Positions 8,537-23,614 of a stretch of DNA of 64,000 bases are shown here, one piece after another. The stretch spans positions 13,284 through 77,283 of the forward strand of contig CAUDZT010000001.1 of assembly GCA_958453935.1 (NCBI GenBank). The letters are read 5' to 3'. The translations under genes were made by a program, and so were the position numbers. Below the pieces are notes generated by a model. The model did not search any database. It was not told where the DNA came from and saw only the letters and a program-made list of their open reading frames with translations. This DNA is from an uncultured Collinsella sp. GTDB lineage: Bacteria > Actinomycetota > Coriobacteriia > Coriobacteriales > Coriobacteriaceae. Position 1 is the stretch's first letter. Every line of letters starts with the position of its first letter.

Positions 8537-9673
8537 ATGCGTCTGCCCATGAATACCTCGCTTGCCACGCTCAAGCCCTCCGGCATCCGTCGGATAAACG
8601 CGCTCGCTGCCCAGCACCCGGGGTGCATCGCGCTTGCGCTCGGCGAGCCCGATTTTCCCACGCCCGATGTGATTAGCGCCGAGGTGACTGCCTCGCTGGA
8701 CCGCGGTGACACGCACTATCCGCCCAACAACGGTCGCCCCGCCCTGCGCGAGGCGTTATCTGCCTACATGGGGGACGCGGGCCTTGCGTTTTCGGCCGAC
8801 GAGGTCATCCTAACCGACGGCGCGACCGAGGCCCTGTCGGCAACATTCATGGCTATGCTCAACCCCGGCGACGAGGTCATTATCCCCACGCCTGCCTTTG
8901 GCCTGTACGAGAGCATCGTCGTGGCCAACCACGCCAAAGCAGTCTTTTTGGATACGGAGCCCGCGCAATTCCAGATTGACGAGGATGCGCTTCGTGCTTG
9001 CGTGACGCCGGCGACCAAGGCCATCGTCATCTGCTCGCCCAACAATCCTACGGGCTGTATCCTCAACGCGGCTTCGCTCGACGCCGTGGCGCACGTGGCG
9101 GAGCAGGCGGGCATCTACGTGGTCTGCGACGACGTATACAACCGCCTGGTTTATGTGGATGGCTACGAGCGCTTTGCCCAGCGCCACCCGGAGCTGCGCG
9201 ATCAGACGGTGGTCATCGAGAGCTTCTCCAAGCCTTGGGCTATGACCGGCTGGCGCTTGGGCTGGCTCGCAGCGGCAGCTCCCGTTATCGCCGAGATCGC
9301 CAAGGCTCACCAATACCTGGTATCGAGTGCCGTTTCCTTCGAAATGGACGCCGCGGCCCGAGCCCTCACCGTCGACCCTGCCCCCATGCTCAAAGTCTAC
9401 CGAGCCCGCCGCGAACGCGTGCTCGCAGCCTTAGACGCCATGGGCCTCGACGTCGTAGAACCCGCAGGAGCCTTCTACACTTTCCCGAACATCAAACAAT
9501 TCGGCCTAACCAGCGAAGACTTCTGCATCAAAGCCATCAACGAAGCCAACGTAGCCCTAGTCCCCGGAGACTGCTTCGGCACCGAAGGCCACATCCGCCT
9601 GAGCTACTGTGTCTCCGACAAAGACCTAGACGAAGGCCTAACCCGCCTGTCCACCTTCATTTCGACTTTGTAG
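8537..9673 (+). CDS. PLP-dependent class I/II aminotransferase
   Basis: A 378-residue fold-type I aminotransferase. SFSKPWAMTGWRLGW carries the Schiff-base lysine (Lys232). CSPNNPTGC and CDDVYNRLVY match the cofactor-binding segments of the aspartate/aromatic subgroup (AspC/PatA-like). It transfers an amino group between an amino acid and a 2-oxo acid in the cytoplasm; the substrate is not determined. The start ATG has AAAGGA 7 nt upstream. Codon use changes sharply at about 9,330: glutamate is written GAG throughout the first two-thirds and GAA in every case after that, with CTA and GTA also appearing. A recombined 3' segment is one explanation. Confidence 0.85.
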   Translation: MRLPMNTSLATLKPSGIRRINALAAQHPGCIALALGEPDFPTPDVISAEVTASLDRGDTHYPPNNGRPALREALSAYMGDAGLAFSADEVILTDGATEALSATFMAMLNPGDEVIIPTPAFGLYESIVVANHAKAVFLDTEPAQFQIDEDALRACVTPATKAIVICSPNNPTGCILNAASLDAVAHVAEQAGIYVVCDDVYNRLVYVDGYERFAQRHPELRDQTVVIESFSKPWAMTGWRLGWLAAAAPVIAEIAKAHQYLVSSAVSFEMDAAARALTVDPAPMLKVYRARRERVLAALDAMGLDVVEPAGAFYTFPNIKQFGLTSEDFCIKAINEANVALVPGDCFGTEGHIRLSYCVSDKDLDEGLTRLSTFISTL

Positions 9674-9729
9674 TCCTCAGGGATGCAACACATCAGCCCA
9701 CCGACCTAAGAGTTATGCGCGGGGCGCGC

Positions 9730-9938
9730 CGGCCAACGGACACGAGGATTCGCAGCAAAGGCAACGTAGCTCCGGCCGGGAGGGGCAGGGCGAGTTTTCC
9801 GTAGATTCCGCACGAGCCGAAGGCCACTTAATGTGGCCTTCGTGCGAGCCAGGACTTGACCGAGCGGAAAACTCGCCCTGCCCCTCCCGGCCGGAGCGTA
9901 TGCAGGGTTTGTGTACGAATCCTCGCGCCCGTTGACCG
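9730..9938. repeat. Long cruciform element with conserved core, copy A (upstream of rplJL)
   Basis: An inner perfect 32-bp stem pairs 9769-9800 with 9866-9897. Outer arms 9730-9752 and 9916-9938 pair at about 20 of 23 positions. The core 9801-9865 contains a 10-bp hairpin with loop TTAAT. The core, but not the arms, is shared with elements at 24849-24987 and 42107-42281. The right outer arm overlaps the -35 hexamer of the rplJL promoter. Confidence 0.85.
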
Positions 9939-9960
9939 ACGCCGGGGTCCCCGCCATAAT
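9932..9960 (+). promoter_or_regulatory. Promoter of rplJ-rplL
   Basis: TTGACC (9932-9937), a 17-nt spacer and CATAAT (9955-9960). Placement about 20 nt before the L10 leader fits a vegetative promoter. Confidence 0.6.
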
Positions 9961-9982
9961 ACTTTCGGTTCACGCACGAATC

Positions 9983-10060
9983 CGCTGCCAGAGACAGCCG
10001 GTGCAAACGGGCATCGCCCGCGAGCTTAATGGGATATCCCGCCAGCCGAGGTGGTCGAGT
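9983..10060 (+). promoter_or_regulatory. Ribosomal protein L10 leader RNA
   Basis: Contains the conserved elements AGACAGCCGGTGC, GCTTAATGGGATA and GCCAGCCGAGGT in the order known for L10 leaders. In that family the L10(L12)4 complex binds its own mRNA and represses rplJL. It is followed by an attenuator-like hairpin. Confidence 0.75.
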
Positions 10061-10074
10061 AGATATGTCTTCTC

Positions 10075-10111
10075 GCCCCCGTCGCTCATGCAGCGCGGGG
10101 GCTTTCTTTTT
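10075..10111 (+). terminator. Attenuator-type terminator in the rplJ leader
   Basis: Stem GCCCCCG / CGGGGGC followed by CTTTCTTTTT, located between the L10 leader and rplJ, about 65 nt before the start codon. Presumed to be the termination half of the L10 autoregulatory switch. Confidence 0.65.
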
Positions 10112-10176
10112 GGACATGCCCCCGTCACGTCCTTGTGGCGGACCGTGCCCGGAAAGAATTCGAGGAGGTGTAATTC

Positions 10177-10698
10177 ATGCCCCAGCAGTACAAAATCGAC
10201 AAGGTTGCAGAGATCGAGTCCCGTATCGCCGAGAACGCCGGTCTGTTCGTCGTCAACTACAACGGTCTGACGGTTAAGCAGGCTCAGGAGCTGCGTCATC
10301 AGCTTCGCGAGTGCGGCGCCGAGATGAAGGTCTACAAGAACAACCTGGTCAAGATCGCTCTCAAGAACCAGGAGCAGCCCGAGCTCGACGAGATCCTCGC
10401 CGGCCCCGTCGCTTATGTGTTCTACGAGACCGAGCCGGTCGAGGCCGCTAAGGCCCTTAAGGACTTCTCTGCTAAGTCCAAGGGCGTCCTTGAGATCAAG
10501 GGCGGTATCTCCGACGGCAAGGCCGTTTCCGCTGATGATGTTAAGGCTATCGCCGAGCTGCCCACCAAGGATCAGCTTCTCGGCCAGATCGCCGGTCTCA
10601 TCTCCGGTTTCGCTCGCGACATCGCTGTCTGCGTCAACGGCGTTTCCTCTGGTCTCGCTCGTTCGATCCAGCAGGTCTCCGAGCAGAAGGCAGCCTAG
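10177..10698 (+). CDS. rplJ: 50S ribosomal protein L10
   Basis: A 173-residue L10 protein (MPQQYKIDKVAEIESRIAEN at the start), which anchors L7/L12 dimers to the GTPase-associated centre of the large subunit. A strong GAGGAGGTG site lies 9 nt before the ATG. It is preceded by its leader RNA and attenuator and followed by rplL. Genes for L11 and L1, usually just upstream, are absent here; an aminotransferase and a cruciform element occupy that place. Confidence 0.97.
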   Translation: MPQQYKIDKVAEIESRIAENAGLFVVNYNGLTVKQAQELRHQLRECGAEMKVYKNNLVKIALKNQEQPELDEILAGPVAYVFYETEPVEAAKALKDFSAKSKGVLEIKGGISDGKAVSADDVKAIAELPTKDQLLGQIAGLISGFARDIAVCVNGVSSGLARSIQQVSEQKAA

Positions 10699-10800
10699 TC
10701 GCTGTTTTCACCCGCGGCGGCAACGCCGCACCCCAGGCGCATTCGCGCCGTGTTTTAACTGATCTCCGTGCACAGACACGGAAACCGAAAGGACTTAGAA

Positions 10801-11178
10801 ATGGCTAAGCTTACCACCGATGAGATCATCGATGCTCTTAAGGAAATGACCCTTCTCGAGGCTTCCGAGCTCGTCAAGGCTATCGAGGACACCTTCGGCG
10901 TTTCCGCCGCTGCTCCTGCCGCTGTTGTCGCCGCTCCCGCTGCTGGCGCTGCTGAGGCCGAGGAGAAGACCGAGTTTGACGTCGTGCTCGAGGGCTTCGG
11001 CGACAACAAGATCCAGGTCATCAAGGCCGTCCGTGAGCTCACCAACCTTGGCCTGAAGGAGGCCAAGGAGGTCGTCGAGGGCGCTCCCAAGGCTGTTCTC
11101 GAGGGTGCCAAGAAGGAGGACGCCGAGGCTGCCAAGGAGAAGCTCGAGGCTGCTGGCGCTGCTGTCACCCTCAAGTAA
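10801..11178 (+). CDS. rplL: 50S ribosomal protein L7/L12
   Basis: A 125-residue acidic stalk protein: N-terminal dimerisation helices, an Ala-rich hinge (about residues 38-55) and the C-terminal factor-binding domain with [18 protein letters not shown]. It recruits elongation factors to the ribosome. The ATG at 10801 is chosen over an in-frame ATG at 10768 because it has an AAAGGA site and gives the usual family length. The 102-nt gap to rplJ has no clear terminator. Confidence 0.97.
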   Translation: MAKLTTDEIIDALKEMTLLEASELVKAIEDTFGVSAAAPAAVVAAPAAGAAEAEEKTEFDVVLEGFGDNKIQVIKAVRELTNLGLKEAKEVVEGAPKAVLEGAKKEDAEAAKEKLEAAGAAVTLK

Positions 11179-11205
11179 TCAGGCTTTCTCGCCAGATTTC
11201 TTTGC

Positions 11206-11239
11206 AGACGGGACTCGCTATGCGAGCCCCGTCTTTTTT
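11206..11239 (+). terminator. Terminator of rplJ-rplL
   Basis: AGACGGG plus CTCGC pair with GCGAG plus CCCGTCT, followed by six Ts. Confidence 0.85.
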
Positions 11240-11482
11240 GTTTTGGTCCCTCATTCCCATTGCTCGGCATGCAGAACATCGCTGTCTTCGCCGTGCCAAT
11301 CCCGTTACCGCTGGGGCGTAAAATTGCACCATTCGAGCAATAATTTGCGTTGACCTGCTGAAGAATTGCGTTTGCCTTACGGCGACGTATGTCTTCGGCG
11401 GTAAGATACTTCGGTATCGCAATTTGGTCTGCGGCCGCCGTGCCGCACGCATAGGGCGCATTCTGCGCCTGCGAAAGGATCC

Positions 11483-12400
11483 TTGAATAACATGAAGGCA
11501 ATCATCCCCGCCGCCGGTCTTGGCACGCGTTTTCTGCCTGGCACTAAGTGCACGCCCAAAGAGATGTTGCCGGTGCTCGACAAGCCGGTCATTCAGTATG
11601 TCGTTGAGGAGGCACTCGACCCCGAGGAGGTCGACGACGCCATCATCGTTACCTCTCCCGGTAAGCCTGAGCTGCTGAGCTACTTCCAGCCCGATCGCTC
11701 GCTCGAGAACCTGCTGCGCGAGCGCGGCAAGAACGCCTATGCCGATGCCGTTGCCCACGCTGGCGGTATGCCGGTCGACTTCCGTTATCAGTACGAGCCC
11801 AAGGGCCTCGGCCATGCTATCCGCTCTGCTGCCGACGCTGTGGCAGGGGAGAACTTCCTGGTTCTTCTGGGCGACTACGTTGTGCCTAACCGCGACATCT
11901 GCGACAAGATGCTCGCCGTTTCCAAGGAGCACGGTGGCGCTTCGGTTATCGCCGTCGCTGCTTGCTCGCCCGAGGAAGTCAGCCGCTACGGCGTTATTGC
12001 CGGCGAGCGCGTCGGTTCGCTCGAGGGCGCCGAGGGCGTTGCCGATGCCGAGCCGGGCGCTGTCTGGCGCATCGGCGGTCTGGTCGAGAAGCCCGCTCCC
12101 GAGGCGGCTCCGTCCAACCTGTACATCGTCGGCCGTTACCTGCTGAGCCCGCTGGTCATGGACCTGCTGGCCGATCAGCAGGCCGGTAAGGGCGGCGAGA
12201 TTCAGTTGACTGACGCCATGGCCCGCTCGCTCGACCGCGAGGCCATGTACGCTGTCGTCATCGACCCGCTTTCGGGCTACGACACCGGCACCCCGTCTGG
12301 CTGGATGGCAACCAACGCCCTCATGGCCGCAAGCGATCCTCGCTTTGCCAGCGCCTTCTGGGACGCCATCGACGAGCGCGGCGGCTTGATGCGTAAGTAA
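11483..12400 (+). CDS. galU: UTP-glucose-1-phosphate uridylyltransferase
   Basis: A 305-residue nucleotidyltransferase with GLGTRFLPGTKCTPKEML, the nucleotide-binding signature, and EPKGLGHAI further in. It makes UDP-glucose from UTP and glucose-1-phosphate for envelope polysaccharides and galactose metabolism. The TTG at 11483 sits very close to a GAAAGGA site. The in-frame ATG at 11492 (three residues shorter) is the alternative. It is a single gene between the rplL terminator and its own terminator, and so separates rplJL from rpoBC, which are adjacent in most bacteria. Confidence 0.93.
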   Translation: MNNMKAIIPAAGLGTRFLPGTKCTPKEMLPVLDKPVIQYVVEEALDPEEVDDAIIVTSPGKPELLSYFQPDRSLENLLRERGKNAYADAVAHAGGMPVDFRYQYEPKGLGHAIRSAADAVAGENFLVLLGDYVVPNRDICDKMLAVSKEHGGASVIAVAACSPEEVSRYGVIAGERVGSLEGAEGVADAEPGAVWRIGGLVEKPAPEAAPSNLYIVGRYLLSPLVMDLLADQQAGKGGEIQLTDAMARSLDREAMYAVVIDPLSGYDTGTPSGWMATNALMAASDPRFASAFWDAIDERGGLMRK

Positions 12401-12420
12401 GCCTTCGGGCATCGACATTT

Positions 12421-12455
12421 ACGGGCGTGGACCTCGGTTCGCGCCCGTTTTTTTT
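12421..12455 (+). terminator. Terminator of galU
   Basis: ACGGGCG pairs with CGCCCGT, followed by eight Ts. Confidence 0.8.
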
Positions 12456-12477
12456 GTTCGGGCTGCAATCGTGGCTC

Positions 12478-12649
12478 CGGAAAGTGCGACCCACAATTTG
12501 ATCGAATTCTGGGACGCGCTTTCCGGTTAGGGCCCCTAGCGGAAAGTGCGACCCGGAATTTCGGCTCAGAACGGGATATGCTTTCCCAAACAGGGCTCAA
12601 CCGGAAACTGCGACCCAGTTTGAGGCCTCAAAACGGGATGCAGTTTCCG
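12478..12649. repeat. 172-bp direct repeat of three hairpin units, left copy
   Basis: Three units of about 47 nt start at 12478, 12540 and 12602. Each opens with GGAAAGTGCGACCC (third unit GGAAACTGCGACCC) and closes with the near-inverse ending in GCTTTCC or AGTTTCC. The whole block recurs at 14487-14658 in the same orientation with two differences that I can find. The two copies bracket one minus-strand gene. Confidence 0.9.
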
Positions 12650-12712
12650 TCCGATCTGTCATGAGCAACTTGGTGCTCGTCCACGACAGTTTCGTTCGCT
12701 GGTCTTCCAAGT

Positions 12713-12740
12713 AAAAGGGCCGTCCCGTGAGGGGCGGCCC
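12713..12740 (-). terminator. Terminator of the zinc-ribbon membrane protein gene
   Basis: On the minus strand, GGGCCGCCCC pairs with GGGACGGCCC around a TCAC loop and is followed by TTTT. Confidence 0.75.
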
Positions 12741-12769
12741 GATTTGGCTGTGGGTTTGCTTGTCAGACG

Positions 12770-14365
12770 CTATTCGACCGGATGGCCGCACTTGGGGCAG
12801 AACTTGGCTTCTGGCACGAGCGGGGTGCCGCAGTGGCGGCAGAATTTCGGGGCAGAAGATGCGACCGGCTGCTGGGAAATGTCTGCGAGGTGCTCCCCTG
12901 GCGATTGCCATTGTGTATCAAATGCCGAATCAGCAGAAGACTGTTGAGCGACCTGTTCCTGCTGGGCATACTTCTTGTGGCGGTTGCGCTTGTGCTTCTT
13001 TGCTTTGGGTGCGGTGCCAGCGATGCTTGTTTGAGCTGCGGCGTGTTTTTTGCGGCGGATACAAACGACTGCGATGCCGCCGATGATCATCAGGGCAGCT
13101 GCAATCCCACCGCCAACAACGATTGGCATGTTGTCCTGGGCAAAGAAGATGAGTTTTTCGATCGGGCTATAGTGGATATTCGACTTGTAGACGTCGATGT
13201 GCATCTTCGTGGGGTCTTCGACATCGGAAGAGTCCACGATGAATTTTTGGTCGTTATCGACGAACTCGGGGATACAATAGCTATCCGATTTAATTTTACA
13301 GTCGACCCTCTGGCCTGTTTTGGTGTCGATGAGGCGGATAGCGCTTGAATTATCGTCCAAGTCACAGGCCAAGATTCCTGCCAGTGCGATATCGCCATTC
13401 CTCGAGATGTCGCTGATACCAAGCCCCTCGTCGTCATTCCTAATTACATAGCGGATTTGCTTCCCAGAATGCGGATCGATGACAATAGTGTCGGTGTTTT
13501 CGCCAGTAAAGGCTAGGATATTTTTTCCCAGGCCATAGATACTAATTTTATTACCATCGGCTACTTTATCGATGTTGCCATCGTAATCCGCCATGAAATA
13601 GGTTGAATATGAATCGTCATCGTCGCCGGTAGTCTCTATGAGTAGTTTATCGGACCTGTATGCCCTAGTTACCCCATTACATTGAGCGTTGCCTGGTATC
13701 TCTTTAATTGACGTGGAGCCATCGGGAATGTCGATTATCTTGAGCTTTCGATTCGAGCAGACATACAAACGCTTTCCATCCCTTGAGAGGACGGCATTCA
13801 AATCGGCTTTTTCGTACTTATACGTAAATGTTTTCTTATTTGATTGCAGATTGAAAACGCAAACTTCCCCGTATTTGCCATTCGAACAATAGGCGGTCAA
13901 GCTGTTTCCGTCTTCATTAAGCTCGATGCTGCCGTTCTTTACTTGTATAGGGTGCGCGATTCGTTGTTGATCTTCGACGGAATAGACGATGACCTTGCCG
14001 TCCTCCAGCCAATAAAGATACTTGTTGTCCCAAGTACTCTGAACATCGGATAGACAGGATTTCGGTATGTCGATGGGAGTGACTTCACCGCTCTTAAGAT
14101 CAAGCCGCGAATAACCGTAATATACATTATTATCGTTATCGTCAATGTCATAGTCATAATCTTTGATGACGGCGTAATTGCCATCGTCCGTGAACCATGC
14201 ATGCGGATCCTCGCCTTCGACGTCGACAGTTAGCGACTTCTCCAGCTCCGGTGTCGGCAGGCCGTCAGCTAATGCTGCGGGGGGGGCAGCCAGCGGGGTC
14301 AGCGCCGCTACGATGCCGATTGCGACTGCGGCGATCCTCCCGCCTTTTCGGATGCTCTTAAACAT
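12770..14365 (-). CDS. Secreted-domain membrane protein with cytoplasmic C-terminal zinc ribbon (531 aa)
   Basis: Residues 1-33 form a signal peptide ending near PPAALA. About 375 extracellular residues follow, with repeated segments such as LSRDGKRLYVCSNRKLKIID and SVEDQQRIAHPI that suggest a beta-propeller. A single transmembrane helix lies at about 415-435. A basic stretch (AKKHKRNRHKK) and a linker lead to a C-terminal zinc ribbon with CxxC pairs at about 509/512 and 523/526. I do not know a characterised homologue. The layout would let an outside ligand signal to a cytoplasmic zinc ribbon, but that is inference. The gene is AT-richer and uses more AT-ending codons than its neighbours, and lies between 172-bp direct repeats, suggesting acquired or removable DNA. 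AAAGGA precedes the ATG. Confidence 0.8.
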   Translation of the reverse strand: MFKSIRKGGRIAAVAIGIVAALTPLAAPPAALADGLPTPELEKSLTVDVEGEDPHAWFTDDGNYAVIKDYDYDIDDNDNNVYYGYSRLDLKSGEVTPIDIPKSCLSDVQSTWDNKYLYWLEDGKVIVYSVEDQQRIAHPIQVKNGSIELNEDGNSLTAYCSNGKYGEVCVFNLQSNKKTFTYKYEKADLNAVLSRDGKRLYVCSNRKLKIIDIPDGSTSIKEIPGNAQCNGVTRAYRSDKLLIETTGDDDDSYSTYFMADYDGNIDKVADGNKISIYGLGKNILAFTGENTDTIVIDPHSGKQIRYVIRNDDEGLGISDISRNGDIALAGILACDLDDNSSAIRLIDTKTGQRVDCKIKSDSYCIPEFVDNDQKFIVDSSDVEDPTKMHIDVYKSNIHYSPIEKLIFFAQDNMPIVVGGGIAAALMIIGGIAVVCIRRKKHAAAQTSIAGTAPKAKKHKRNRHKKYAQQEQVAQQSSADSAFDTQWQSPGEHLADISQQPVASSAPKFCRHCGTPLVPEAKFCPKCGHPVE

Positions 14366-14486
14366 GGCAATCCTTTCTTTAGGCTATAAGTAACTATCCA
14401 GTATCTTCATGCCGGATTCGAAGAATCTGTTGCGCAACATTGCCAAACGGGTGCAACAAGGCGGCAGCCCCTTTGCCATAACCTGT

Positions 14487-14658
14487 CGGAAAGTGCGACC
14501 CACAATTTGATCGAATTCTGGGACGCGCTTTCCGGTTAGGGCCCCTAGCGGAAAGTGCGACCCGGAATTTCGGCTCAGAACGGGATATGCTTTCCCAAAC
14601 AGGGCTCAACCGGAAACTGCGACCCAGTTTGAGGCCTCAAAACGGGACGCACTTTCCG
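14487..14658. repeat. 172-bp direct repeat of three hairpin units, right copy
   Basis: Same orientation as the copy at 12478-12649, offset exactly 2009 bp. The only differences I see are in the last unit (GGGACGCACTTTCCG here, GGGATGCAGTTTCCG there). The third unit pairs better in this copy. Confidence 0.9.
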
Positions 14659-14819
14659 CCTGACCAACCCTCGCCGTCATTTCGCCGTTCAGCGGCCCGC
14701 ACCAGCGGTCTCGTTCACATAAAATATATGAACAGGTGTTCGATACATACCTATCTACCTGCATCTTTTCTGCCGAAAAACTTTGCTACTCCAAAAACTC
14801 AATCGCGTCAAGACTTTTC

Positions 14820-14847
14820 TTGCTCAACGGTCGGTACCTGATAAACT
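14820..14847 (+). promoter_or_regulatory. Candidate rpoBC promoter
   Basis: TTGCTC (14820-14825), a 16-nt spacer and TAAACT (14842-14847), about 75 nt before rpoB. Weak matches. The 260-nt gap upstream of rpoB shows no other obvious element apart from a short inverted repeat GTTCA/TGAAC near 14712-14732. Confidence 0.35.
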
Positions 14848-14920
14848 ATTAGGTTGCGATAACTGGCGAAGCTATGCCTCGCCAACCCACCGAGCATTTC
14901 CGTGAAGGAGGAAAAACCTG

Positions 14921-18412
<3,492 letters not shown>

Positions 18413-18418
18413 TTGACT

Positions 18419-22894
<4,476 letters not shown>

Positions 22895-22922
22895 CTTCCA
22901 AGTGCGTTAACCGCCCTTCCAA

Positions 22923-22957
22923 AGACCCGTTTCCCAACAGGGAAGCGGGTCTTTTTT
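22923..22957 (+). terminator. Terminator of rpoB-rpoC
   Basis: AGACCCGTTTCCC pairs with GGGAAGCGGGTCT around an ACA loop, followed by six Ts. Confidence 0.9.
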
Positions 22958-22964
22958 GTTGAAG

Positions 22965-23005
22965 AAAACCTGCCAAAAAGGGACAGGGTTATTTTGGTAG
23001 GTTTT
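22965..23005. repeat. Dispersed 41-bp palindromic repeat, family 4, copy 1 (inverted orientation)
   Basis: AAAACCTGCCAAAA pairs with TTTTGGTAGGTTTT. Relative to the copy at 60479-60519 it is the reverse complement with about two differences. A degenerate third copy is at 24784-24823. Confidence 0.75.
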
Positions 23006-23018
23006 TACTGCTTGAATT

Positions 23019-23045
23019 TGAAACATTTCGTTCGGTCAAAGCGTA
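23019..23045 (+). promoter_or_regulatory. ECF-type promoter upstream of the sigma factor gene
   Basis: TGAAAC (23019-23024), a 17-nt spacer and CGTA (23042-23045), matching the ECF sigma-W-like consensus TGAAAC-N16/17-CGTA. It lies 50 nt before the sigma gene, which suggests autoregulation. Confidence 0.6.
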
Positions 23046-23095
23046 TCTATGGTGAGGACCTCATCAAGAACCATCAGCGTCACCGGGAGGTGATT

Positions 23096-23614
23096 ATGGA
23101 AGAACAAACTTTTAGACAGGCGGTCGAAGATCACCGGGATGTCGTGTTTCGAATCGCATTGACGTACCTGCGCGATCGTGCCGATGCCGACGATATTGCC
23201 CAAGATGTCTTTCTTAAGTTGCTTAAAAGCGATGGACACTTTGAAAGTTGGGAACATCTTCGCCGCTGGCTTATCCGGGTCACGATCAATGAATGCAAAT
23301 CTCTCTTTCGAAAGCCGTGGAGACGCGTGGAGGATATTGAAAGTCTGACCGATTCGCTTTCGGCGGCGCAGGATGAGACCAAGGCGGTCTTGTCAGACGT
23401 TATGCGACTTCCGGAGCGATTCCGTGTTCCCATCGTGCTCTATTACTATCTGGGCTTTTCGACCTCAGAGATTGCCGAGTTACTGCATGTGCCAGCCGCT
23501 ACCGTTCGAACGCGTTTAGCTCGCGGTCGATCGAAGCTCAAATTCATCCTAGAGGAGGGCGACCGTGAAATCCAATCAAATCAAGCAGGCCTTCGAGTCC
23601 GTCCAAGCCGATAG
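23096..23614 (+). CDS. ECF (group 4) RNA polymerase sigma factor
   Basis: A 172-residue sigma factor with only the two ECF regions. Region 2 holds YLRDRADADDIAQDVFLKLL and recognises the -10. Region 4 holds GFSTSEIAELLHVPAATVRT, a helix-turn-helix for the -35. The ATG at 23096 is chosen because GGGAGG lies 5 nt upstream; longer in-frame starts have no ribosome-binding site. The 3' end overlaps the next gene by 50 nt, the classic sigma/anti-sigma arrangement. A matching ECF-type promoter lies upstream. The stimulus is unknown. Confidence 0.92.
   Translation: MEEQTFRQAVEDHRDVVFRIALTYLRDRADADDIAQDVFLKLLKSDGHFESWEHLRRWLIRVTINECKSLFRKPWRRVEDIESLTDSLSAAQDETKAVLSDVMRLPERFRVPIVLYYYLGFSTSEIAELLHVPAATVRTRLARGRSKLKFILEEGDREIQSNQAGLRVRPSR

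Noticed and set aside
9730..9938. Cruciform elements read as ordinary Rho-independent terminators
   Set aside because: They have no T tract after the stem, stems far longer than terminators need, and a shared complex core, so simple termination does not explain them.
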